A DNA stretch of 22,115 nt from assembly GCA_050875145.1 (NCBI GenBank), contig JBNMLH010000027.1, positions 1 to 22,115 on the forward strand, in the 5' to 3' direction. Of this stretch, positions 15,650 to 22,115 are shown piece after piece (within the stretch, counting starts at the first letter, position 1; each line of letters opens with the position of its first letter). The notes below the pieces were generated by a model. It did no database searches. It saw only the letters and a program-made list of their open reading frames with translations, and was not told the origin of the DNA. The translations under genes were made by a program, and so were the position numbers. The DNA comes from CAG-411 sp050875145 (GTDB taxonomy: Bacteria > Bacillota > Clostridia > Lachnospirales > Lachnospiraceae).

Positions 15650-18600
15650 ATGAACTGGAAAAAAAATAAAAAAAGTAGAAAGAGTTTGGTGTACAAGTGT
15701 ATATCTGTTGTGTTAAGTATGAGTTTGCTTGTAGCAATGCCGTTCGAACAAAAAGAAACAAGTTATGCACAAAAAGCAAATTCTGGAATACTATCGATTC
15801 AGACAACAGAGGCAAAAACAGGCACAATTAAAAATATTATTTATATGGTCCCAGATGGAGGCGGCTTCCCTTCTTATGACATTGCCACAAAGGTAAAGGA
15901 GGCGGGAGGTCTTACTTACCTTTATAAGAACAGCAATTTTAATGGAACAAAACCGACAGAAAATAAAATGTATATGGCGGATTATCTGATTGGTTCCGTA
16001 ACAACGAAATCTGCAAATAACGCCACAACGGATTCGGCTGCTGCAGGAACCGCATTGGCAACAGGAAAAAAGACAAATAATGATTATACAGGAGTAACAT
16101 CCGCGAAAAAACCGATTGCAAATCTGACGGAACTGGCACAATTAGAAGGAAAAGCCACTGGTTTGATTGCCACATCCTATAGCTACGATGCGACACCTGC
16201 AGCATTTTCGGCTCATGCAAAATCACGTTCTGATAGTGATACTATTATTTCACAGATGTTACATACGGATTTGACGGTTATGCTTGGAGGGGGAATGAGT
16301 TACACAGGATATACCAAGAAGGATAACTTAAAAGCAGCGAAAGAACTAGGATATACAGTGGTAAATACGGAAGACCAGCTAAATGCAGCGGCAGCTTCTG
16401 CGACAGAAGATACAAAAATTTGGGGAGGTTTTCAGGCTACGAATCATCACATGCCTTATGATATCGGATATGGCAGTTCTTATGATGGTATTGACGATTC
16501 CAAAAGACAGGCACCAACGTTAGCAGAGATGACAAAGGCATCCATAGAAGTATTATCAAAAAATTCCAATGGATTTTTCCTTATGGTCGAGGGAAGCAAA
16601 GTTGATTATGGAAATCACCATAGAATGATGACAGAATCTGCTGGAGAATACATTGCGTTTGACGAAGCCTTTAAAGTGGCAGTAGATTATGCAAAGGAAC
16701 ATAAAGACACTGTTGTTGTGGTAGTGCCGGATCATAATACTGGATTGAATACAACACCGAATGCAGAAAATATGCAAAAGGTAGTTAAAATGATTCAAAA
16801 TGGGGAAAGCACAAAAAATGCGACATCATTACTAGATTTTTCCAGTTATGCAGGAGAGGGTGACAGTGCGCATACAGGAATGAATGTGGGGATATGGATG
16901 TATGTCCCAGATGGGGTAGATCGATTAAAAGGAACTGCGACTACTGCCATTACAGATAGCAGTAAACGAGAAGCGTATACCATTGATAATACACAGGTTG
17001 CACCATATCTGGCTTCTTTGTGGGGAGATAAAACGCTGAATGATGCAACGAACGAATTGTATATAGATGCATCTGATTATGGAACCTATACGAATGGTGA
17101 ATTTCAATTTACGGGAAAAAATGCGAGTGTGACGATTAACACAGATAAAGCTACGATTGAAGGAAAAGATATAGAATTAGCTGGAAAATTATCGATTTAT
17201 GAAGATGGACATTGTTATGTACCAAAGGAAATTTTGCAAAGATTGAACATTTCTGTGGGGCAGGAGAATGAAAAGAAATTACAGGGAACAGGAACGCAAG
17301 AGGACCCTTATGTGATTGCAAATGAAGCTAACTTCTTAGAATTTACCAATACAATGAAAAATGGGGAAAGTTATGCTGGTAAATATATCAAACAAACGGC
17401 AAATATTGATATGGAAGGCATCTCTGATTATGCAGGAATCGCAGGAAATGATGCGAATATGATTTTCAAAGGTAGTTATGATGGACAGGGGCATTCTATA
17501 AATGTGAATATCAAAGCGGAGAATGAACAGGGAATTTCTATTTTCCCATATACGTCAGGAGTAATCAAAAATCTGGGAACTACCGGAAGTATCACAAATA
17601 CAGCGGCGGATAACGGATGTGCAGGGATTGCCCGCTCAATCCGAAAGGGTGGAACCATTGTAAACTGCTGGTCAACAGTAGATTTGAATGCAACAAAGGA
17701 TGCGGCAGGAATTGCTTGGACTATTAAAGACGGTGCCACCATGTATAATTGCTTTTACAAAGGCAAAATCATTACAAAAAATAACTATGGTGTAGGAATT
17801 GTAAATGGAACGGTAGAAAATTGTTTCTATCAAATGGAGCAGGGTAGTACAGCCGTAAGTATAAGTACCACAAATAAAGCAGGTGGAAAGGAAACGGATA
17901 CATTTTCGGCACAGGCATTAAATGGATACCAGAAAGATGCTGTGGATAAATTAGATATTTTAAAGGATACAGAACAATTATGTAAATTTGTAGAGTATCC
18001 TGGTTATACATTTGCATTTGCAGGAAGTGTTGCAGGACTTAAAGAAATAACGTATACATATACTTGCAAAGATGGAGAGAAGAAGACCAATTCTGTAAAG
18101 AATTTCTCTAGTGATGTAACTGGATATAGTGAGATTATTGGAGATGAAATGAATCCGCATCTTCCGATTGAGATTAGCGGAAAACCAGTGCTGTCAGATG
18201 GAGAAGAAATTGTAACAGGTGGAACGACAAAACTTGATACAAAGGGATGTGGAAATGGAGAAATTACAGTTACGGCAACCGTAAAAAATGCATATTATGA
18301 GACAAAAAGTGTTACCCGATATAGCATCCTGTTTAGTGGACCAGGAGCCACCGAGGAAACAGCAAAACCAGATCTTACAGCGACACCTATTGTGCAAACC
18401 AGTGAACCGGCAACGAGTATACCAACACAGACGCCAGAAAATACCAAGGTACCTGTTATAGAAATTACGGTAGCGCCAACTACGGTGCCAACGGAACCAG
18501 CGAGTGAACAAAATACGCCATTGCCAACGCAGGATGTAGAAAAGGATACAAAACCAGTACCGAGTGCGGACATAGATCAGGGACAAACAGTGGCACCGAA

Positions 18601-19117
18601 GGATACCGATATACCAAGTGTTACAACGATGCCTTCTATTACTGCAACACCAGAGATAAAAAAACAGGAAATTAACAAAAGTACAATATTAAATGTAAAG
18701 AAAAGCTATGTTTATACAGGAAATAGCATAAAGCCTGTTCCTGTAGTGACGATAAATCGTTATGTATTGCTTCCTAAAGTGGATTATACCTTATCCTACT
18801 CTGGCAATATTAATGCAGGAATAGCTAAGATAACGATAAAAGGAAAAGGAGAATACATAGGCAGTAAAGTTGTAACATTTCGAATTACACCAAAGAGTGT
18901 AAAACAATTGAAATTTACAAAAATAAAGAAACAAAGATATACAGGAAAAGCAATAAAGCCAAACGTTTCCGCTAAATATGGCAAAAGAAAACTGAAAAGA
19001 AAAAAAGACTTTACTATCGTTTATCGGAAAAATAGAAAAAAAGGAACTGCCATCGTATATGTCAAAGGAAAGGGCAATTATACAGGAACAAAGCGATTAA
19101 CCTTTCAAATTAAATAA
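15650..19117 (+). CDS. Secreted alkaline phosphatase with adhesin-like C-terminal modules
   Basis: A 1155-residue exported phosphomonoesterase of the PhoA family. Signal peptide with hydrophobic core 17-30 and likely cleavage after SYA (40). The catalytic domain (about 60-500) has all expected residues: Asp69 (VPDGG), nucleophile Ser129 (TTDSAAAG), Asp180/Thr182 (YDATPAA), Glu314, Asp319 and His323 (VEGSKVDYGNHH), Asp361/His362 (PDHNTG) and His408 (GDSAHTG). Spacings match the E. coli enzyme. A GLUG/beta-helix-like region follows (about 545-800), then a Thr/Pro-rich linker (about 897-1000), then two 70-residue beta repeats (YTGNSIKP..., YTGKAIKP...) typical of Lachnospiraceae surface proteins. 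No LPXTG or S-layer anchor. ATG 15650 is preferred over the upstream in-frame TTG because AGGGAG (15636-15641) precedes it. Confidence 0.9.
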   Translation: MNWKKNKKSRKSLVYKCISVVLSMSLLVAMPFEQKETSYAQKANSGILSIQTTEAKTGTIKNIIYMVPDGGGFPSYDIATKVKEAGGLTYLYKNSNFNGTKPTENKMYMADYLIGSVTTKSANNATTDSAAAGTALATGKKTNNDYTGVTSAKKPIANLTELAQLEGKATGLIATSYSYDATPAAFSAHAKSRSDSDTIISQMLHTDLTVMLGGGMSYTGYTKKDNLKAAKELGYTVVNTEDQLNAAAASATEDTKIWGGFQATNHHMPYDIGYGSSYDGIDDSKRQAPTLAEMTKASIEVLSKNSNGFFLMVEGSKVDYGNHHRMMTESAGEYIAFDEAFKVAVDYAKEHKDTVVVVVPDHNTGLNTTPNAENMQKVVKMIQNGESTKNATSLLDFSSYAGEGDSAHTGMNVGIWMYVPDGVDRLKGTATTAITDSSKREAYTIDNTQVAPYLASLWGDKTLNDATNELYIDASDYGTYTNGEFQFTGKNASVTINTDKATIEGKDIELAGKLSIYEDGHCYVPKEILQRLNISVGQENEKKLQGTGTQEDPYVIANEANFLEFTNTMKNGESYAGKYIKQTANIDMEGISDYAGIAGNDANMIFKGSYDGQGHSINVNIKAENEQGISIFPYTSGVIKNLGTTGSITNTAADNGCAGIARSIRKGGTIVNCWSTVDLNATKDAAGIAWTIKDGATMYNCFYKGKIITKNNYGVGIVNGTVENCFYQMEQGSTAVSISTTNKAGGKETDTFSAQALNGYQKDAVDKLDILKDTEQLCKFVEYPGYTFAFAGSVAGLKEITYTYTCKDGEKKTNSVKNFSSDVTGYSEIIGDEMNPHLPIEISGKPVLSDGEEIVTGGTTKLDTKGCGNGEITVTATVKNAYYETKSVTRYSILFSGPGATEETAKPDLTATPIVQTSEPATSIPTQTPENTKVPVIEITVAPTTVPTEPASEQNTPLPTQDVEKDTKPVPSADIDQGQTVAPKDTDIPSVTTMPSITATPEIKKQEINKSTILNVKKSYVYTGNSIKPVPVVTINRYVLLPKVDYTLSYSGNINAGIAKITIKGKGEYIGSKVVTFRITPKSVKQLKFTKIKKQRYTGKAIKPNVSAKYGKRKLKRKKDFTIVYRKNRKKGTAIVYVKGKGNYTGTKRLTFQIK

Positions 19118-19151
19118 GGGTATATGTATCATCTAATATTATGCATGGGGC

Positions 19152-19188
19152 AAAAAAGAACTGTCTAAATTAAGGCAGTTCTTTTTTT
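19152..19188 (+). terminator. Intrinsic terminator after the phosphatase gene
   Basis: GAACTGTC (19158-19165) pairs with GGCAGTTC (19174-19181) with one wobble and an 8-nt loop. A-run and T-run flanks extend the stem and supply the T-tract. Confidence 0.88.
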
Positions 19189-19516
19189 ATGGCATTGTTC
19201 TATTTATGGGAGAGTTTCTTAACAGAGAAATGGAACTTTGTTTCTATCAGTTGAATGAGTAGTTAGCTGTTAGTGGGGAGTATAAGGCTACCTAATAGAA
19301 TTAGGTTTGTGTATCTCATATATAGGTTGATTTTGGTGCCTAATTAATTGTATGAAATAAATAAAAAATAGACATGGTTAAAAGAGTAATTGTTAGTATT
19401 GCTGAAAATATTTTGTAAAAATAAGAAAAAGCAAATAAAAGAGATAATGATATACATATTGCACTAAAAATCAAGGATTTTGTCTTTGGAAAATTGTTTG
19501 TATTGCATACAAAAAT
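19189..19516. other. AT-rich intergenic region with palindromes
   Basis: No credible gene on either strand. Three short palindromes stand out: ACCTAAT-AGA-ATTAGGT (19290-19306), AAAATC-AAG-GATTTT (19467-19481) and TTTGTAT-TGC-ATACAAA (19497-19513). The last ends 3 bp before the LytTR-type repeats and could be a second operator. Confidence 0.5.
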
Positions 19517-19546
19517 TACGTTTATGACCTCAAACCCTACGTTTAC
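19517..19546 (+). promoter_or_regulatory. LytTR-type tandem operator
   Basis: TACGTTTAT (19517-19525) and TACGTTTAC (19538-19546) are direct repeats with a 12-bp spacer, a period of 21 bp or two helical turns. This fits the LytTR-family (AgrA, PlnC/PlnD, ComE) site pattern [TA][AC][CA]GTTN[AG][TG] repeated with a 12-13 bp gap; the first copy is a full match and the second differs only at the last base. It lies about 32 bp upstream of a -10 that lacks a good -35, as expected for an activator site. The regulator is not in the window. Confidence 0.7.
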
Positions 19547-19575
19547 GACCAAAATGAAAAAAAGGGAGATTGTTG

Positions 19576-19584
19576 TGGTATAAT
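19576..19584 (+). promoter_or_regulatory. Extended -10 promoter of the muralytic gene
   Basis: TGGTATAAT is a perfect extended -10. The -35 position (about 19556-19561, GAAAAA) is non-consensus, which suggests activator dependence. Transcription would start near 19591, 44 nt before the ATG. Confidence 0.7.
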
Positions 19585-19634
19585 GTCGTTTGCATTTAGA
19601 AAAAAATATTTGAAAAAAAGGAGAAAGGGTAAAT

Positions 19635-20522
19635 ATGCAGAATCTAGTAATAAAAAACGAATTAAAATATTATGAATTTCACAAGAAAAGAAATCATAAC
19701 AAGCATCAGAAAAGGAATTCAAGTAGGGGATATACTGATAATACGTTGTTAGTTAGTCCAATTCCATATAGTGCTAAAGCTACTAAGACTCAACAATTTA
19801 AAAATAATCAAGAGATACAATCTGCATTAGCAGGTATGGATTTCTATTCGGGACCGTCAGATGGTTATTTGAATTCAGATTTAAGTAAAAAGGCAATTAA
19901 GAATTTTCAAAGAGTGTATGGTTTAGATGCAAGTGGGAAGATGGATGAAGAAACAAAAAACAAATTGTCTGTTGTGTCAAGGTTTAGAAATAAATGCGCA
20001 TCAAGTGAAAATTTCAAGAAATTGTGTAATGAGCTTAATTTTGATTATAAACAAAAATTGGCATTTTTAGATACATGGGTATTTTTAAGAAAATCAATGG
20101 GATTAAATACAAATCAGGCTGCTGGAGTCGCAGGAAATATATTTGCAGAATCTGCATTTTCATCTGATAATGCACAAGATAACAAATATCCTGGAATTCA
20201 TAATGCAGATTATAAATATAAAACTGATGATGGGATTGGATACGGTCTTATTCAATGGACATTCGAAAATAGGAAGATTGGATTGAAAAAGGTGGCAGAT
20301 AAGATTAATATTAGTGTTTCTAATATTAATGCTCAATTATGTTTTTTTAAAAAAGAAATGAAAAATAGTTATAAAAAGGAATGGAATAAGATTAAGGATG
20401 TGTCAACGTATGGTGAGGCAAGTGATTTATTTTTAGAGAAGATAGAAAAACCTAAAAGTAAAAATTATGCTGTGCGCCGAAAGTATGCGAAAAGTATTTA
20501 TAATAATATGAAAAAATATTAG
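19635..20522 (+). CDS. Peptidoglycan hydrolase: PG-binding plus phage-tail-lysozyme domain
   Basis: A 295-residue predicted cell-wall hydrolase. Residues 1-55 are basic and rich in His, Lys and Arg, with no hydrophobic signal sequence. A peptidoglycan-binding domain spans about 60-111 (SALAGMDFYSGPSDGYLNSDLSKKAIKNFQ, in which GLDASGKMDEET follows). A phage-tail-lysozyme-like domain spans about 150-290: QAAGVAGNIFAESAF with presumed catalytic Glu172, then GIGYGLIQWT at 200-209. The enzyme would cleave glycan strands. AAGGAG (19618-19623) and AAAGGG (19624-19629) precede the ATG. It is followed 37 nt later by a lipoprotein gene with no terminator between. LytTR control and the missing signal peptide suggest a regulated bacteriocin-, autolysin- or secretion-substrate-like role rather than a housekeeping enzyme. 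Sequence is more AT-rich than the upstream genes. Confidence 0.78.
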   Translation: MQNLVIKNELKYYEFHKKRNHNKHQKRNSSRGYTDNTLLVSPIPYSAKATKTQQFKNNQEIQSALAGMDFYSGPSDGYLNSDLSKKAIKNFQRVYGLDASGKMDEETKNKLSVVSRFRNKCASSENFKKLCNELNFDYKQKLAFLDTWVFLRKSMGLNTNQAAGVAGNIFAESAFSSDNAQDNKYPGIHNADYKYKTDDGIGYGLIQWTFENRKIGLKKVADKINISVSNINAQLCFFKKEMKNSYKKEWNKIKDVSTYGEASDLFLEKIEKPKSKNYAVRRKYAKSIYNNMKKY

Positions 20523-20559
20523 AATAAAAAATATTCCAGTCTTAGAAGGATGTGTAAAT

Positions 20560-21237
20560 ATGAGAAAATCTTTTTATAGAATAGTTATAGTATGCGTAAC
20601 GTGCATTTTATTGAATGGATGCGGTACAACTGCGGTTAAGGATAAGCATAAAACAGGAAAGGAGGTTAGGGAGGATAGTGTGACGGAAACACTATATAAC
20701 AATTTGCCAGATGAAATTGTAGATATTTTATCGAATAATGCGAAATTTATTGATGTGAAAAGTAAAAAGTCTGCAACGGTAAATACATTGGAATTGAAGG
20801 ATACCAACGAAGAAATTGTTTTTGGAAAGCAATATTGGAAAAGTTATATTATATGTGATTTGGATGATGATAAAGAACAAGAGTTAATAGTAAAAATGGA
20901 AAAACCTTCGGAGGATAGTTATCTGGATTGCATTTATATTTTTGATAAGCAAGACAAAAATGTTTATGCATATTTATATTCCAATAGAGATATTTGTCAT
21001 GTATATCAGAATGGAATTTTAGAAGGAACAAGTGGGGCGGCAGATGTGATGTATTACAAAGTAGCATTTAACAGGGAAAAAAGAAGTGAAGATATAGTAG
21101 CACAAAGTATTGGAGACATTACGAGATGTACATATAAAATAAATAAGAAGAATGTTTCAGAAGAGAAATTTTATAGATATATTTCGAAGTTTTCAGATGA
21201 AAAATCAATAAAATGGTCTGATTTAAGTGGATTTTAG
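20560..21237 (+). CDS. Small lipoprotein downstream of the muralytic gene
   Basis: A 225-residue predicted lipoprotein of unknown function. The lipobox LNGC gives lipidated Cys21 after a hydrophobic stretch. Near 95-110, YIICDLDDDKEQELIVKME has the Asp-rich DxDxD...EL form seen in FG-GAP or VCBS-like calcium-binding loops of many Lachnospiraceae lipoproteins. The rest is alternating beta and helix without recognised catalytic residues. AAGGA (about 20547-20551) is the ribosome site. It sits 37 nt after the lysozyme-like gene and is probably cotranscribed, so a protective (immunity) or partner role for that enzyme is possible; this is inference from position only. Confidence 0.7.
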   Translation: MRKSFYRIVIVCVTCILLNGCGTTAVKDKHKTGKEVREDSVTETLYNNLPDEIVDILSNNAKFIDVKSKKSATVNTLELKDTNEEIVFGKQYWKSYIICDLDDDKEQELIVKMEKPSEDSYLDCIYIFDKQDKNVYAYLYSNRDICHVYQNGILEGTSGAADVMYYKVAFNREKRSEDIVAQSIGDITRCTYKINKKNVSEEKFYRYISKFSDEKSIKWSDLSGF

Positions 21238-21401
21238 TTGTAATTATATCCGTGTAGCAAAACTGTGATAGTAAGAAGAATGTATGGAGTGTTGTATATT
21301 TGCTGGAAATATGTTGATGTTGGGAGTTTTCATAACATTAGTTCTCCTAAATAAAAAGTATCTTAATAAGTTGAAACATTATAAAGGAAGGAAAAGAAAA
21401 C

Positions 21402-22115
21402 ATGAAGAAAAGTACCCTATTATTAACTGGAGTATTAATTTGTGCATCTATTTTTTGTGGCTGTGGGGCGAAAGATAAAACCAGTGAAAATAATGAAAAA
21501 AATGCAACAATAAAAACGGAAGTTACGAATATTCCTGCAACAGAGAAGGTTCAGGAAACAGAAAAGCCTGTAGATATAAAGAAGAATACGTTGTATTTTT
21601 CCTGCAAGACAAATAAGAAAAATACGCCAGGATGCATTCCTGCCAATGAGGCGGAGGGAGAAGGCATGGATTGTTTCTTTGTTTCGGGGGAATATCTATT
21701 TCTTGATGATACAGTGGGAAATCGTATTCTGGTTTACAAAGATTTTGCATATGATCATGAAATTCCACTAGCAGAGAATCAGGACGTACAGGATATGTTT
21801 TATGATGCTAAGAACAATACCTTAAAAATTGTATATGAAAATAGAAATTTTACGGATGCAACCCATTATTTCTATATGGAAATTTCTGTAGATGATGGCG
21901 ACATTACAACAGATAAAGAACTTAGTAATGCAGACAAAGTATTGCTAGAGTATTATTTTGATGCGTCTGGAAATTTGAATACAGATTATGATGGTGATAA
22001 GAGCACAGAGGAAGTAATATCTTTTTTTAAGATAAAACATGAAATTTTTCCAAGTAGCTATAGTTGGGAATACTGCTATCGAAATCCAAATACAGGAGCA
22101 TCTATTTATACTATA
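21402..22115 (+). CDS. Lipoprotein, 3' end cut by the window
   Basis: An open frame of 238 codons runs from ATG 21402 to the window edge with no stop. AGGAAGG (about 21385-21391) precedes it. The N-terminus MKKSTLLLTGVLICASIFCGC is a lipoprotein signal with likely lipidated Cys21, followed by a Thr/Glu/Lys-rich linker (25-60). The exported part contains FLDDTVGNRILVYKDF and DAKNNTLKIVYENR, the short strand patterns of beta-propeller or six-bladed display proteins, somewhat like the lipoprotein at 6650. Function unknown. The 164-nt gap upstream contains a chance 64-codon frame that overlaps this start. Confidence 0.75.
   Translation, partial: MKKSTLLLTGVLICASIFCGCGAKDKTSENNEKNATIKTEVTNIPATEKVQETEKPVDIKKNTLYFSCKTNKKNTPGCIPANEAEGEGMDCFFVSGEYLFLDDTVGNRILVYKDFAYDHEIPLAENQDVQDMFYDAKNNTLKIVYENRNFTDATHYFYMEISVDDGDITTDKELSNADKVLLEYYFDASGNLNTDYDGDKSTEEVISFFKIKHEIFPSSYSWEYCYRNPNTGASIYTI

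Noticed and set aside
19340..19552. Minus-strand 70-codon hydrophobic frame in the phosphatase-lysozyme gap
   Set aside because: It starts at TTG, has no ribosome site and overlaps the LytTR operator; AT-rich chance frames are often hydrophobic.
21284..21478. 64-codon frame with one hydrophobic stretch before the last lipoprotein
   Set aside because: It overlaps the lipoprotein start by 77 nt, has a poor ribosome site, and its second half is the out-of-frame reading of the lipoprotein signal sequence. A gene remnant cannot be excluded.
1..22115. CRISPR arrays, rRNA genes, replication origin
   Set aside because: No regularly spaced direct repeats, rRNA sequence or DnaA-box cluster was seen.

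Overview
The window looks like chromosome from a low-GC, Gram-positive anaerobe of the Lachnospiraceae type. The evidence is AT-rich purine-heavy coding, strong GGAGG ribosome binding sites, several lipoproteins, surface proteins ending in YTG-type beta repeats, and a DinR-type LexA box. The genus cannot be fixed from sequence alone. Every convincing gene is on the + strand.

Region 1 (1-6443) is the distal part of a guanidine nitrogen-assimilation cluster. It holds one DUF1989 carboxyguanidine deiminase subunit (CgdB/UAAP2 type), a biotin-dependent urea/guanidine carboxylase and an allophanate hydrolase. The second DUF1989 subunit, if present, lies left of the window. The gaps before the deiminase gene and before the carboxylase gene both carry arrays of small hairpins ending in the same 17-nt identical module, and an intrinsic terminator separates the two genes.

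Region 2 (6444-7779) is one lipoprotein gene with a perfect consensus promoter and its own terminator. Region 3 (7780-11003) is a compact DNA-repair operon: a radical SAM protein with a helix-hairpin-helix tail, its DUF4130 partner, and an AlkD-like HEAT-repeat DNA glycosylase. A near-perfect LexA/DinR box sits exactly between the -35 and -10 of its promoter, so SOS control is predicted.

Region 4 (11004-13573) is a glycogen synthase with a roughly 228-residue lysine/threonine/glutamate-rich N-terminal extension, and an internal Shine-Dalgarno plus ATG that would also make a normal-length enzyme. Region 5 (13574-19188) has a secreted protein of three beta-sandwich repeats, a tRNA-Leu(CAG), an unidentified structured RNA ending in a T-tract, and a large secreted alkaline phosphatase with adhesin-like C-terminal modules.

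Region 6 (19189-22115) looks accessory. A LytTR-type tandem operator upstream of an extended -10 promoter drives a peptidoglycan-binding plus phage-tail-lysozyme protein without a recognisable signal peptide. Two lipoprotein genes follow, the last cut by the window edge. The LytTR-controlled muralytic protein with adjacent lipoprotein, the SOS-controlled radical SAM operon and the tailed glycogen synthase are the strongest leads for undescribed biology.
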